This document shows, in pieces, positions 36,428 to 45,890 of a stretch of 64,000 nucleotides of DNA. Below the pieces are notes generated by a model. That model was given only the letters and a program-made list of their open reading frames with translations. It was not told the origin of the DNA and made no database searches. Numbering within the stretch: the first letter of the stretch is position 1; every line of letters begins with the position of its first letter. Source of the stretch: MPNP01 sp026710155 (GTDB taxonomy: Bacteria > Pseudomonadota > Alphaproteobacteria > Rhodobacterales > Rhodobacteraceae); NCBI GenBank assembly GCA_965200885.1, contig OZ241737.1, positions 2,232,001-2,296,000 of the forward strand, written 5' to 3'. Position numbers and translations under genes: made by a program.

Positions 36428-37681
36428 ATGGATACATTGGACCTTGTCAGGGATTTAGGAAAAAAGGCCAAGCAGGCTTCCAGCGTGCTGGCAATAGCTT
36501 CCTGCGAGACAAAAAACAAGGCGCTGGAAAGGGCCCGAGAGGCTATCAAAAAAAACAGAAGTGCCATAGTCAAGGCCAACGGTGAAGATCTTCGCAATGG
36601 CAGCAGGAAAGGACTTTCAGCGGCCATGCTTGATCGGCTGGAAGTGACCCTGGATAGGTTGGATGATATCGAGAATTCAATTTCCAATATCGCCCAGCAA
36701 CCGGACCCGGTGGGCAAGGTTCTGGCAGCTTGGGACAGACCCTCAGGTCTAAAAATCAAAAGAGTCACCACACCCTTGGGTGTCATAGGGGTGATTTTCG
36801 AATCCCGCCCTAATGTAACCATTGATGCCTCAGCCTTGTGTCTGAAAGCTGGCAATGCTTCAATTTTACGTGGAGGTTCCGACAGTTTTCATACTTCCAA
36901 GGAACTCCACAGATGTTTTATTGAAGGTATTGTCAAGGAAGGTTTGCCATCGGCAGCATCACAATTGGTTCCGACTAGCGAACGATCGGCAGTAGGTGCA
37001 ATGTTGGGGTTGTCTGAATTCATTGATGTAATTGTACCACGGGGAGGGCGAAGTCTCGTGGAACGGGTTCAGCAGGAGGCCAGGGTACCGGTTTTTGCTC
37101 ATCTTGAGGGCATTTGTCATGTTTATGTTGACAAGGATGCCGACATGGACAAGGCACGACGGGTTGTTGTAAATGCCAAGACAAGGCGTACCGGAATTTG
37201 TGGTGCTGCAGAATGTCTGTTGATTGATGAAGGTGTTTCCTATGAAAATGGTGAAGCCCTCGTGCTAGAACTTCTTGAGAAGGGCGTCGAAGTTAGAACG
37301 GACAAAAAATATTCTACTGTTGATGGAACCGTTACGGCCAGCGACATGGATTACGGCAAGGAGTATCTGGACTCCATTATTGCTGTAAAAACTGTCAGTG
37401 GTGTCATTGGGGCCATTGAACATATCAAGCGATTCGGTTCTGGCCATACGGACGCAATAATTACTGAAAATGATGTAACAACCGAGAGATTTTTCAACAA
37501 TCTGGATTCAGCAATACTGATGAAAAATGCTTCAACGCAATTTGCCGATGGGGGCGAATTTGGGATGGGAGCAGAAATTGGTATAGCGACCGGCAAGATT
37601 CATGCCCGCGGTCCTGTGGGTGCAGAACAACTTGTGAGTTTCAAATATCTGGTAGAGGGAGATGGAACTATACGTCCATAG
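36428..37681 (+). CDS. proA: Gamma-glutamyl phosphate reductase
   Basis: Second step of proline synthesis, NADPH-dependent reduction of glutamyl phosphate. 417 residues of aldehyde-dehydrogenase fold, with the catalytic cysteine in RTGICGAAECLLIDEG near residue 257. Other conserved pieces are GVIGVIFESRPNVTIDA near 118, VIVPRGGRSLVERVQ near 202, and FGMGAEIGIATGKIHARGP at the C-terminus. Complete. Confidence 0.96.
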   Translation: MDTLDLVRDLGKKAKQASSVLAIASCETKNKALERAREAIKKNRSAIVKANGEDLRNGSRKGLSAAMLDRLEVTLDRLDDIENSISNIAQQPDPVGKVLAAWDRPSGLKIKRVTTPLGVIGVIFESRPNVTIDASALCLKAGNASILRGGSDSFHTSKELHRCFIEGIVKEGLPSAASQLVPTSERSAVGAMLGLSEFIDVIVPRGGRSLVERVQQEARVPVFAHLEGICHVYVDKDADMDKARRVVVNAKTRRTGICGAAECLLIDEGVSYENGEALVLELLEKGVEVRTDKKYSTVDGTVTASDMDYGKEYLDSIIAVKTVSGVIGAIEHIKRFGSGHTDAIITENDVTTERFFNNLDSAILMKNASTQFADGGEFGMGAEIGIATGKIHARGPVGAEQLVSFKYLVEGDGTIRP

Positions 37682-37725
37682 AAGAGATTGAATCCTAACC
37701 TCGATCAATCAATTTGATTTGCGGT

Positions 37726-38304
37726 TCAAGACCCCCAGCTTCTTATTTTGGCACAGTCGAGATGCACAAAATTTGATCTTGAGTATTTTCCGACACCACC
37801 AGAGCGACACATATCCCCAGCATTGGCAAGTTGGCGTGTTGATACGCCTCTTATTCTGATATCAGCTGCCATCCCAAGCGTATGATAGGAATTTTTGGAT
37901 ACGGCTCGTGATCTTTTTCTCAGCATTTCATTCGTGGCGACTGTCCTGTAACCACTCAAAAGCTGGATTGGTTCATTGGTATCCAGAATTTTATGAACGG
38001 CTGAAAGGATATTGATCGTTCTTTTATCGATCTGCTTCCATTTATTCTCTCGCCAATCTCGCATAAACTTGCTTATCTCAACCAATGCATCGGGAATATA
38101 TTTTCCTTCGATCCAATATATGATTTTGATGTTTTCATTGGTTTGGCCATTGTACATTTGAAGTTGGCGATAAATTCCTGCACCTTTTAGAATCCCGGGG
38201 GCTTTTGAATAAACCGGGGCCGAGGTTGCCATCAAAAGAACTGCAGAACCTGAACCCAGCAGGAAATTTCTTCGGTTGAAACTGCTTTTATTATCTTCCA
38301 TCAA
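37726..38304 (-). CDS. Tat-exported DUF882/M15-type peptidoglycan-associated protein
   Basis: 192 residues. The N-terminus NRRNFLLGSGSAVLLMATSA is a twin-arginine signal. The mature part carries the YcbK/DUF882 fold related to M15 metallopeptidases: LLSGYRT, then SYHTLGMAADIR (H-x-x-x-x-x-x-D) and FVHLDCA (H-x-D) supplying zinc ligands. Likely a periplasmic cell-wall peptidase. It is divergent from the L,D-transpeptidase gene 283 bp away, a pairing I recognise from relatives. Confidence 0.87.
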   Translation of the reverse strand: MMEDNKSSFNRRNFLLGSGSAVLLMATSAPVYSKAPGILKGAGIYRQLQMYNGQTNENIKIIYWIEGKYIPDALVEISKFMRDWRENKWKQIDKRTINILSAVHKILDTNEPIQLLSGYRTVATNEMLRKRSRAVSKNSYHTLGMAADIRIRGVSTRQLANAGDMCRSGGVGKYSRSNFVHLDCAKIRSWGS

Positions 38305-38587
38305 TCAGGAATCTCCAACATATCTATTTGAATTGGAACGGCAATTTTTTTTATTTTTTTTTAAGTTTATGAAATTAATTGAAGTCTGCAACACGATTTA
38401 TGATTTTTATTTTTGGCAATCATTAAGTACCCAGCCTCAATGGTTTATTGTTATGATCCTTGATTTATTCAATTTCGAATACTGAACAAGTTTAATTGAA
38501 AAATAATTTAACCACATGGATATTGGTCGTATCTTGTTTAGAAACACGGAACAAGGTATATATGAACAACAACCGTTGAGGTGTCTG

Positions 38588-40246
38588 ATGACAAGGCAAA
38601 TATACAGAACATATAAATTCATACCGAATATTGTTATTCAAACCTTATTGGTCACCTTGTTTATGGCGTTTCCTGTCAAGGGCGGTTTGGACATTGATCT
38701 GCCAACACCTTTGGAACTGGCCTTGATCACCGAAATAAAAGGCGATGTTTCGACCGAGAAGTTTTACCTTGAAAGGAATTTTGAACCGATCTGGCTGGGT
38801 GAGGATCAAAATAACCAGAAGCGACTGAATGCCTTTATCCAGGCCATCGAAAATCTGGCTACACATGGTTTGACCACCGACATTTTTGAAACGCAATTTG
38901 ATTGGGATGAGAGTTATTTTGCCAATGACTTCGAACATATTGCTTCAACCGAAATCCATATTACAAGGTTGTTCCTTCGGTATGCAAAGGTCATCAACTC
39001 GGGCTATCTGAAACCCAGTGAGGTATCGGAATTAATTGATATTGATAAACTGGCTCCATTACCTTCTTATTACCTGTTGAAAGGAATCACGGAAAACAAT
39101 CCTGAAACCTTTCTATTGCAACTCGCCCCTCAAAATGATGAATATACCGTCCTTCGCAAAACTTTGTACAAATTGCGCAAGGAGATAGATTCAGGTGGCT
39201 GGGGAGAAGAAATACTTGCTTCCGAATTGCTGCCGGGGCAGGAGGGTTCAGAAGTAATCAAACTCAGAAACCGTTTGATCAGAATGGGGTATTTACCACG
39301 AAGCGGATCGACTGATTACAATCTGGAACTCAAGAACGCAGTTCAGCTTTTCCAGTTGGATCATGGCCTTACACCCAATGGTTTCGCCAATTATAATACC
39401 ATAGAGGCCATCAACGTTTCACCCGAGGCCAAACTCGAATCGGTCATCGTGGCTCTGGAAAGAAATCGGTGGATGAACAAATCCCTTGGTCCCTGGTATG
39501 TAATCGTTAATATACCCGAATTCACGGCACGTTTCATTGAACAGGGCGAAGTTAAATTTGAAACGGGGGTTGTGGTCGGAAAAAACAAGGGCAATCTCCA
39601 GACACCTGAATTCTCGGATGAAATGGAATATATCGTAATTAACCCCATCTGGCATGTGCCAGCCTCAATCATTATCGAGGAGATCATACCAAGATTGAGG
39701 CGCAATCTGGAATCGGAACCCTTTATTGCCTTTTTCGATAGGGCGGGGAATTCAATTGATAGAACCAAAATCAATTTTTCGCGCGGGTATTCGAAGAGTA
39801 GCCTGAATTTCACTGCCCGGCAACTTCCGGGGCCGACCAACCCCTTGGGGGGAGTCAAGTTCATGTTCCCGAATTCCCACAACATTTACTTGCATGATTC
39901 TCCCATTAGGAATTTGTTTGATCGTGACTACAGGGCTTACAGCCATGGATGCATTCGATTGAAAAAGGCACATGACTTTGCCAGGTTCCTGTTGACAATG
40001 GAAGGGTTGGATTATGATACCCTGGTTGCAAGATCAAAAGAACTGAAAGGTGAGCAAGAGGTTCAACTTACCTTGAATATTCCAGTTCATATCACCTACA
40101 GAACGGTTTGGGTCACATCTGATGGCCGGGTCAATTACCGAAAGGACCTTTATGAACGCGACAAACTTGTCTATAATGCACTGACCCATAATCCCATTTT
40201 TGATTTGTACAATTTGAAGAATCACTATTCAGAATTGCAACAGTGA
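38588..40246 (+). CDS. YcbB/LdtD-type L,D-transpeptidase
   Basis: Forms 3-3 cross-links in peptidoglycan. 552 residues. The start at 38588 (MTRQIYRTYKF) has AGGTG upstream and gives a proper membrane or secretion signal (IVIQTLLVTLFMAFPVKGG); the frame also opens at 38516. A peptidoglycan-binding domain (VIKLRNRLIRMGYLPRSG, AVQLFQLDHGLTPNG) precedes the catalytic domain, which has the YkuD signature HDSP plus YSHGCIRLKK with the nucleophilic cysteine near residue 453. Large size and an insertion before the active site match YcbB rather than ErfK. Confidence 0.92.
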   Translation: MTRQIYRTYKFIPNIVIQTLLVTLFMAFPVKGGLDIDLPTPLELALITEIKGDVSTEKFYLERNFEPIWLGEDQNNQKRLNAFIQAIENLATHGLTTDIFETQFDWDESYFANDFEHIASTEIHITRLFLRYAKVINSGYLKPSEVSELIDIDKLAPLPSYYLLKGITENNPETFLLQLAPQNDEYTVLRKTLYKLRKEIDSGGWGEEILASELLPGQEGSEVIKLRNRLIRMGYLPRSGSTDYNLELKNAVQLFQLDHGLTPNGFANYNTIEAINVSPEAKLESVIVALERNRWMNKSLGPWYVIVNIPEFTARFIEQGEVKFETGVVVGKNKGNLQTPEFSDEMEYIVINPIWHVPASIIIEEIIPRLRRNLESEPFIAFFDRAGNSIDRTKINFSRGYSKSSLNFTARQLPGPTNPLGGVKFMFPNSHNIYLHDSPIRNLFDRDYRAYSHGCIRLKKAHDFARFLLTMEGLDYDTLVARSKELKGEQEVQLTLNIPVHITYRTVWVTSDGRVNYRKDLYERDKLVYNALTHNPIFDLYNLKNHYSELQQ

Positions 40247-40264
40247 AACCGTTGGGCAATCAGA

Positions 40265-41365
40265 ATGGATGTATCTCGAACAGGATTTTCAATTGGTGAG
40301 ATTGCCAGTTCCATCGGGGCCAAGGCCCTGGGTAATACCGATTTGACAATAACCGGTGTCGCAAGTCCAAAATTGGCCAGCGAGAATGATTTGGCACTTG
40401 CCTTCAATGACCGTTTTCGCCCTGATCTGATCTTGGGCAGGGCCCAGGCTGCAGTCCTTGGCAACGAAGATGATTGGGAAAGCCTCAATCTGAAGGCTGT
40501 CATAATAATCAACAATCCCCGGCTCGGTCTATCGCAAATCACAAAACATTTTCGGAGATCCTATTCATACTCTGAAGACATGCGCACGCATTCCTTGATT
40601 TCGGACAGAGCCGTGATCGGCGAGGGGAGTTCAATCGGGCCCTTCAGTTACATCGGTCCCGGGGTACAGCTTGGTGAGGGATGCATAGTTGGTTCACATG
40701 TCTCAATAGATGAAGGGAGCATAATTGGCAACAACGGGGCAATTCTTTCAGGTACGAGAATTGGACCAAATACCATGATCGGCAAAAATTTCATTTGTCA
40801 TCAAAATACGGTCATTGGTTGTGACGGATATTCCTACGATACAGCCATGGCCGGTGCCGTGGAACAGGTCAAGGAAACGCTTGGCTTGAATGTGAATCAA
40901 ACCCAATCAAAATATGCCAAGGTCTACTCTCTTGGCCATGTAAGGATAGGTGATGATGTTGAAATCGGAGCTTGTACGGCAATTGACCGTGGAACCATAG
41001 ATTTGACCATCATCGGTGACAGAACCAAAATAGACAATCTTGTTCACATAGCACATAACGTAAGGGTAGGGGATGATTGCCTGCTTTGTGGTCAGGTTGG
41101 AATTGCCGGCTCTTCCCAGATCGGTGACCGGGTTGTTTTTGCAGGACAGACCGGTGTCAAGGATCACATCAAGGTAGGAAATGATGTTATTGCCGGTGGT
41201 GCAACAAAAATATATTCCAACGTTTCCAATGGAAGAATTGTCATGGGATCGCCGGCAGTTGAAATGCAGAAAAACATTGCCACATATAAAGCCATGAGAA
41301 AATTGCCGAAGTTAGTCGAAAAAGTATCTGAATTGGAAAGAAAACTCACTGATTTGACAAAGTAG
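40265..41365 (+). CDS. lpxD: UDP-3-O-acylglucosamine N-acyltransferase
   Basis: Third step of lipid A synthesis. 366 residues: an N-terminal uridine-binding domain, then a left-handed beta-helix of hexapeptide repeats (IGEGSSIGPFSYIGPGVQLG and on), GCDGYSYD, and the catalytic histidine in NLVHIAHNVRVGDDC near residue 262. Ends with a helical C-terminus. It shows that the organism makes lipid A. It is followed by a dedicated acyl carrier protein and ketosynthase. Confidence 0.95.
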   Translation: MDVSRTGFSIGEIASSIGAKALGNTDLTITGVASPKLASENDLALAFNDRFRPDLILGRAQAAVLGNEDDWESLNLKAVIIINNPRLGLSQITKHFRRSYSYSEDMRTHSLISDRAVIGEGSSIGPFSYIGPGVQLGEGCIVGSHVSIDEGSIIGNNGAILSGTRIGPNTMIGKNFICHQNTVIGCDGYSYDTAMAGAVEQVKETLGLNVNQTQSKYAKVYSLGHVRIGDDVEIGACTAIDRGTIDLTIIGDRTKIDNLVHIAHNVRVGDDCLLCGQVGIAGSSQIGDRVVFAGQTGVKDHIKVGNDVIAGGATKIYSNVSNGRIVMGSPAVEMQKNIATYKAMRKLPKLVEKVSELERKLTDLTK

Positions 41366-41392
41366 TGTGAATGAGGTTTATCTGGGAATTAC

Positions 41393-41659
41393 ATGGAAAA
41401 TTCAATTTATTCACAGGTTGTTGAAATAATTGCTGAACAGGCAATTCTTGATGTATCAGATATATCCCCTGAAGCTTCGCTGGAAGAATTGGGTCTTGAT
41501 TCTCTGGGCATAGTGGAATCCATATTTGCCCTGGAAGAGAATTTCGGCATTCAAATTCCCCTTAACCCTGGTGACCCTGAAAAAAGTGACCTTGATCTTT
41601 CCAGTGTCGGGTCAATTATCCGCGAGATAGAACAACTGGTTTTAGGAAAAAACAGTTAA
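41393..41659 (+). CDS. Acyl carrier protein, accessory
   Basis: 88 residues with the phosphopantetheine serine in LGLDSLGIVE near residue 38. It is diverged from housekeeping AcpP, with a loop NPGDPEKSDLDLSSVGS before the last helix. It is 28 bp after lpxD and 6 bp before a ketosynthase, suggesting a specialised acyl chain pathway connected to lipid A or another envelope lipid, as in related genomes. Confidence 0.88.
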   Translation: MENSIYSQVVEIIAEQAILDVSDISPEASLEELGLDSLGIVESIFALEENFGIQIPLNPGDPEKSDLDLSSVGSIIREIEQLVLGKNS

Positions 41660-41665
41660 TTTCCC

Positions 41666-42877
41666 ATGCCTCGTGTAGCCATCACCGGCCAAGGAACCAT
41701 CAATCCCCTGGGAAAGTCGGTCTCAGAGACATATGACGCCTTCAAGAATGGCACATGTGGCATTACTGAACTTGAAATGCAGGACATTGATAGGCTTTCG
41801 GTAAAGATTGGCGGTCAAATCAAGGGATTTGATGCCGAGGAGCATTTTTCCAGACAGGAAATATCCCTTTACGACCGATATACCCAGCTTGCAATATTGG
41901 CCGCCAAGGAAGCCATAGGGAATTCCGGTATTGAATTCGAGGGTGAACTCTCGGAAAGATCCGGTGTTGTCATTGGTACTGCAGGAGGAGGATTGACCAC
42001 CCAGGATAGCAGCTATCGAAGTGTCTATGAGGAACGCAAAAACCGCGTACACCCTTTCGTTGTACCCCGATTGATGAACAATGCCGCGGCAAGCAATGTT
42101 TCCATGGCCTATAATCTGCAAGGTCCCACCTTTTCAGTGGCAACGGCCTGTGCTTCCTCCAATCATGCCATTGGGGTGGCTTATCAATTGATCAAGAGTA
42201 GGGTGGCCAAGTGCATGATTGCAGGTGGCAGTGAGTGCATGATTTGTTTTGGAGGGGTCAAGGTCTGGGAATCCCTGAGGGTAATGTCACCTGAAAAATG
42301 CCGACCCTTTTCAAAAAACCGTAGGGGCATGGTTCTGGGCGAGGGGGCTGCACTTTTCATTCTGGAGGATTGGGACCATGCAAAGGCGAGAGGCGCACAT
42401 ATCATTGCCGAGATTGCAGGTTTCTCCATGACCTCAGATGCAAAGGATATAGTCGCTCCAACCCTTCATGGTCCTGTCAGGGCAATCAAGGGCGCCTTGA
42501 ATGACGCACAAACCAATTCCGGTGATGTTCAATACATCAATGCCCATGGTACAGGGACTGCCATCAACGATAGGGTTGAGACAGCCGTTATCAGGGAAGT
42601 ACTCGGGACACATGCTGACAATGTAATGGTATCATCAACCAAATCCATGCACGGTCATCTCATCGGAAGTACGGGTGCAGTCGAATTGCTTGCTTGTACC
42701 ATGGCATTGGGAGAAGGCGTCATTGCACCCACCATCAGCTATGAGGAATTTGATCCTGAATGCAATCTGGATATTGTTCCCAACACGGCGCGTGATGGCA
42801 AAATAGGGACAGTTGTCTCCAATGCTTTTGCCTTTGGTGGATTGAATGCCGTACTGGTGTTGAAATCAACAACCTGA
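41666..42877 (+). CDS. Beta-ketoacyl-ACP synthase (FabF-like), accessory
   Basis: 403 residues of thiolase fold. The catalytic triad is visible: Cys in TVATACASSNHAIG near 162, His in YINAHGTGTAIND near 293, and His in KSMHGHLIGSTGAVEL near 331. Complete. With the adjacent ACP it probably elongates a specific acyl chain rather than serving bulk fatty acid synthesis. That role is inferred from the lpxD-acp-kas neighbourhood. Confidence 0.9.
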   Translation: MPRVAITGQGTINPLGKSVSETYDAFKNGTCGITELEMQDIDRLSVKIGGQIKGFDAEEHFSRQEISLYDRYTQLAILAAKEAIGNSGIEFEGELSERSGVVIGTAGGGLTTQDSSYRSVYEERKNRVHPFVVPRLMNNAAASNVSMAYNLQGPTFSVATACASSNHAIGVAYQLIKSRVAKCMIAGGSECMICFGGVKVWESLRVMSPEKCRPFSKNRRGMVLGEGAALFILEDWDHAKARGAHIIAEIAGFSMTSDAKDIVAPTLHGPVRAIKGALNDAQTNSGDVQYINAHGTGTAINDRVETAVIREVLGTHADNVMVSSTKSMHGHLIGSTGAVELLACTMALGEGVIAPTISYEEFDPECNLDIVPNTARDGKIGTVVSNAFAFGGLNAVLVLKSTT

Positions 42878-42911
42878 GCCGGACAATTTACATGATCGGA
42901 TTTTCGTATCT

Positions 42912-43532
42912 CTATTGTTCTCTGATCAATTGGGGATTCTGCAGAATTTCAAAGGATCTGGTAAACCCGTCCAGTGAAATTTGATATCCCAGTGGCTGAT
43001 CGGAATTGAATGCAAACAAGGTCATTATCATTTGAGTGCCGTTTTTCATTTCTTCAACCTCAGAATTGAAAAAGGCCATACGGGCTACACAGCCGGATTG
43101 CAAACAATAATTGATTCGATAATTCCGTTGTGGACGTATATCGTCCACCTGCAGGAAAATACCCTGTTCAAGGTTGGTACCCAATGGAGTGACCAGCTGC
43201 GCATTGGCACCGATCAATGGATTTTGATTACCAGCAGCAAAGATTTCAATGATAGCCGCCTGGGTTTCACCAATTTCATCGAAGATAGGTTGAATCATGC
43301 TGCAGACTGTTTCCTTGCTTTCGCGGTCAGTCGTGCAATTTACCACCCAACTGCCGATTTCGGAATATTCAGGAACTACAGACCCGGTTGAAAAATCTCC
43401 GCTGCTTTGTGCGGCTTGTTCTGTTCCATCGGCATCATCACTTTCGGATTGAGAATAGGCAGGTACCAAGACCATGCCATTCAGAAGGACAGTGAAAAGA
43501 ACAGACAAAAAGGCTTTCTTAAATAATTTCAT
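42912..43532 (-). CDS. Invasion-associated locus B (IalB)-family protein
   Basis: 206 residues. N-terminal signal peptide (AFLSVLFTVLLNGMVLVPAYS), then a low-complexity acidic linker, then the IalB domain: WVVNCTTDRESKETVCSMIQ near 65, GTNLEQGIFLQVDDIRP, and a second cysteine pair in CLQSGCVARM. The four cysteines fit two disulfides. Periplasmic or surface protein. Despite its name, the family is widespread in free-living alphaproteobacteria and does not imply invasiveness. Convergent with the ketosynthase gene. Confidence 0.85.
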   Translation of the reverse strand: MKLFKKAFLSVLFTVLLNGMVLVPAYSQSESDDADGTEQAAQSSGDFSTGSVVPEYSEIGSWVVNCTTDRESKETVCSMIQPIFDEIGETQAAIIEIFAAGNQNPLIGANAQLVTPLGTNLEQGIFLQVDDIRPQRNYRINYCLQSGCVARMAFFNSEVEEMKNGTQMIMTLFAFNSDQPLGYQISLDGFTRSFEILQNPQLIREQ

Positions 43533-43965
43533 TTTTCATTCCTGGAGAATTTGATTTCCTGATCAATTTGGTTTATGGGCTAAGGACTATCTGATAGGTT
43601 TCAATTAGTTTAATCTCAACAAATTCCAATATTACCAGTACCGATTTATCACAGCATCACCGAATACATCCGAGTTTTAACTTATTAGGGACACCATCTA
43701 TTTTTAGCCAAATCCAGGAATCCTGCAAATTGGAACCCGGAAACTTTTCAATCAACACATTCATCCACGATTCCATTCATGATCAAATAATCCTAAAAAG
43801 CCAAATCACCGGCACAATCTTGCCAAATCAACCCACTCTACACACCAATCCCTTCGATCAGGGCATGGTCTGCCCCACCAATGTACTAAGCAGCTTGATG
43901 TTGTATTACAAAATCCGTAAGCCAATCTAGGCATGAGCCCGAACGCTGCGGTCAATAAAAAAAAT
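43533..43965. other. Intergenic, no confident gene
   Basis: About 430 bases upstream of the IalB gene. It should hold that gene's promoter. A 66-codon plus-strand frame at 43730..43930 has no signature and I do not call it. Confidence 0.35.
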
Positions 43966-44149
43966 GGGGATTATATACTTAAGTGACCAGTTCCCTCCGG
44001 CGAGTTAATTTGGTTCAAATTTGCCGATTTTACCCAAAAAATACATCTCACTCAGAAGCCCTCAGAGTGCAATGGAATTGCTTCGAGGTATCTGAACACC
44101 TCCAGAAATTGCCATTTTTTCAGTTTGGTCACTTAAGTATATAATCCCC
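43966..44149. repeat. IS1595-type MITE, copy 3, with perfect 8-bp duplication
   Basis: 184 bp with ends GGGGATTATATACTTAAGTG and its complement, otherwise similar to copies 1 and 2 but with several substitutions and a short internal deletion. Flanked by AAAAAAAT at 43958-43965 and again at 44150-44157, a clean 8-bp target duplication. That is the size expected for IS1595-family transposition. Confidence 0.88.
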
Positions 44150-44196
44150 AAAAAAATATACCTCAAAACGGTAACTATTACGGTATCAAATTATTT

Positions 44197-44370
44197 GACT
44201 ATTCAGGTATAGAACTTGTCAATATATCGAACTTTAGTGGATTTTTTGTCTACAATCTTGAAGGCTTTGGGTTGTTACAGACAAGATGTAAGGGATTGTG
44301 CAGAAAAACATATTAGAAGATTAGGATTTCATCCATTTTCAGAGCGCTCAGGATACCTCAATAGTTATCA
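44197..44370. repeat. GTAACTATTCAGG-type short repeat, copy 2
   Basis: Homologous to 11399..11572 (shared ACTTGTCAATATATCGAA and following text). Begins GACTATTCAGGTAT and ends with the diverged complement of that end. It is flanked on both sides by the 11-base direct repeat TCAAATTATTT (44186-44196 and 44368-44378), consistent with a target duplication or slippage product. Confidence 0.5.
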
Positions 44371-44623
44371 AATTATTTAATATTTGACAGTTGGATTGCT
44401 TCCGGTAAAATTCTGAAAGTCAAGCCTGATTGCTGCCCATGATGAATCGGTTCAAGCTGCAAGTCAGACAAATGCCATTGAGGCAATTGATGTGACAGCA
44501 ATGCCATTTCATGCAGGCGCATGCCTGTTCCCCCATTTCCTGAAAAGCATCCATATCCACGGCACCACCGCTTGGCAGGCACACAGGGGGAGGTGGCCTG
44601 CACGGCCTTTCCGGGTTTTTTCC

Positions 44624-44652
44624 TTGACTTGCACGGATTCCCGTGCTATGTT
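44624..44652 (+). promoter_or_regulatory. Sigma-70-like promoter with an operator-like palindrome
   Basis: TTGACT (44624-44629) and TATGTT (44647-44652) are separated by exactly 17 bases. The spacer contains GCACGG-ATTC-CCGTGC, a perfect 6-bp inverted repeat placed where a repressor would block polymerase. It lies 48 bases upstream of the secreted-protein start codon, which has its own AGGAG site. Confidence 0.55.
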
Positions 44653-44699
44653 AATGTCATGGAAAGGCATCCGCAAACATACATTAGGAGAACCGACTC

Positions 44700-45382
44700 A
44701 TGAAACGACTGTTGAATACCCCCCCCCCACTTTTAATCTGATCGCCGTCCTGCTGGCAATGGCGTTCGCCGGTCCAGCAGAAGCTCAGACCATCACCGCC
44801 CCGGGGCTGGTCGGCCAGCCCGCCTGTGCAGGGACGGGCGAGTATGTCGATATCAATTTCGGGACCATCTCGGCTGTGGCGACTGCCAGTGCGACCTTTG
44901 CAGCACCAAGGATTGCAAACGTATACAGCCAGCTGCGTTCCCGGTCCGGGGATGGCGGGGCGACTGAATTTCCCACCAACATCAAGGTCTACAACGCCCG
45001 GACGGGTGCGCAGGCGGGCAGCACTCAGGTGTTGGCCAATTTTCGTCAGGCATATACCGAGCTCAACACGGATTTCACCTTCACGCTTTCCGGCCTGACC
45101 GCAAGGACGCCCTATTATGTTGTGGTCTACACAACGGCAACCGGCTTTGGCGAGTCGAGGCCCTTTCTGAGGCGCTGCTTCATGACGGGTGGCACCTACA
45201 CGCCGTCGAACGAGAGCGGGGAGAACGGCTACGTGGCAAACACCACAAGCGGCTGCTTCTCGATCAGCCCCCGGACCTTCCAGGACATTCGCAACTGCCT
45301 GTGCGGACGGTCGCGCATCTGGACCAACGACGCGCAAAACACCGCCCAACGGAGGACCTTGGGCTGCGCCAACGCCAACTGA
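44700..45382 (+). pseudogene. Secreted GC-rich protein gene, frame broken at a C10 tract
   Basis: From the ATG at 44700 (after AGGAG) the frame reads MKRLLNT and enters ten consecutive C residues (44719-44728). The remaining frame begins TFNLIAVLLAMAFAGPAEA, the hydrophobic core and cleavage site of a signal peptide. With 11 or 8 C residues the two join into a ~227-residue secreted protein. With 10 they do not. The mature region (residues about 35-225) has the look of a beta-sandwich, with NIKVYNARTGAQAG and LSGLTARTPYYVVVYT resembling a fibronectin-III-like fold, and several cysteines near the C-terminus. Family not recognised. GC content marks recent transfer. Confidence 0.6.
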
Positions 45383-45544
45383 TGGTTCCGGTCCATCCAA
45401 CCTGTATATGACCTGGCAGGAAATGCGTGAATCCGGCAGCATTCATGACGGGGTGTTTCCCCATCATTGCCATTGGGGCTTCATTCAACCGGCTTTCATC
45501 CCTTCACATTGGCGCGTTTCGGTGCCGGGGGCTTCCCTAGACCA

Positions 45545-45890
45545 TCACTCGAAGGGGGATGTTGGTGTTCCTGCCATTCAGGCCGACACCGCGTTCAAGG
45601 CCGGATACCAACTCGGCCCGCCTGGCATTGACCTCAACCTGCAAGCGAAACCTCGCCGCAAATGCTAGGAACCCTTTCCCGTCCTCCCCAAGCCGAGTTT
45701 CCAACTCACGGATACAGTCATCCCCTGCTGCGGGAAGGGAACCGGATGACTTCAGTGGCCTGCATCAAAATCCAGACAGCGGATTGTCGGCCACATCCAA
45801 TGCCCGCAATCCTTTCCAGTTTTGGACGGCTTGACTGCAGGACCTTGGTCGGGAAACGGCTCTCAAAATGACAACATCCACAAGGGAAAT
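45545..45890 (-). pseudogene. IS66-like TnpC N-terminal remnant
   Basis: Minus-strand text gives RELETRLGEDGKGFLAFAAR, then LQVEVNARRAELVSGLERGV followed by GLNGRNTNI, resembling the leucine-zipper N-terminus and LNSxNSS segment of IS66 TnpC. No complete frame. Homologous in inverted orientation to 27420-27735. Function as transposase is lost. Confidence 0.4.

Noticed and set aside
43730..43930. 66-codon frame before MITE copy 3
   Set aside because: No ribosome site or family resemblance.
25644..44149. Three similar ~190-bp repeats as a CRISPR or rRNA-like array
   Set aside because: Unique-sequence spacing of kilobases, terminal inverted repeats and target duplications show transposable elements.
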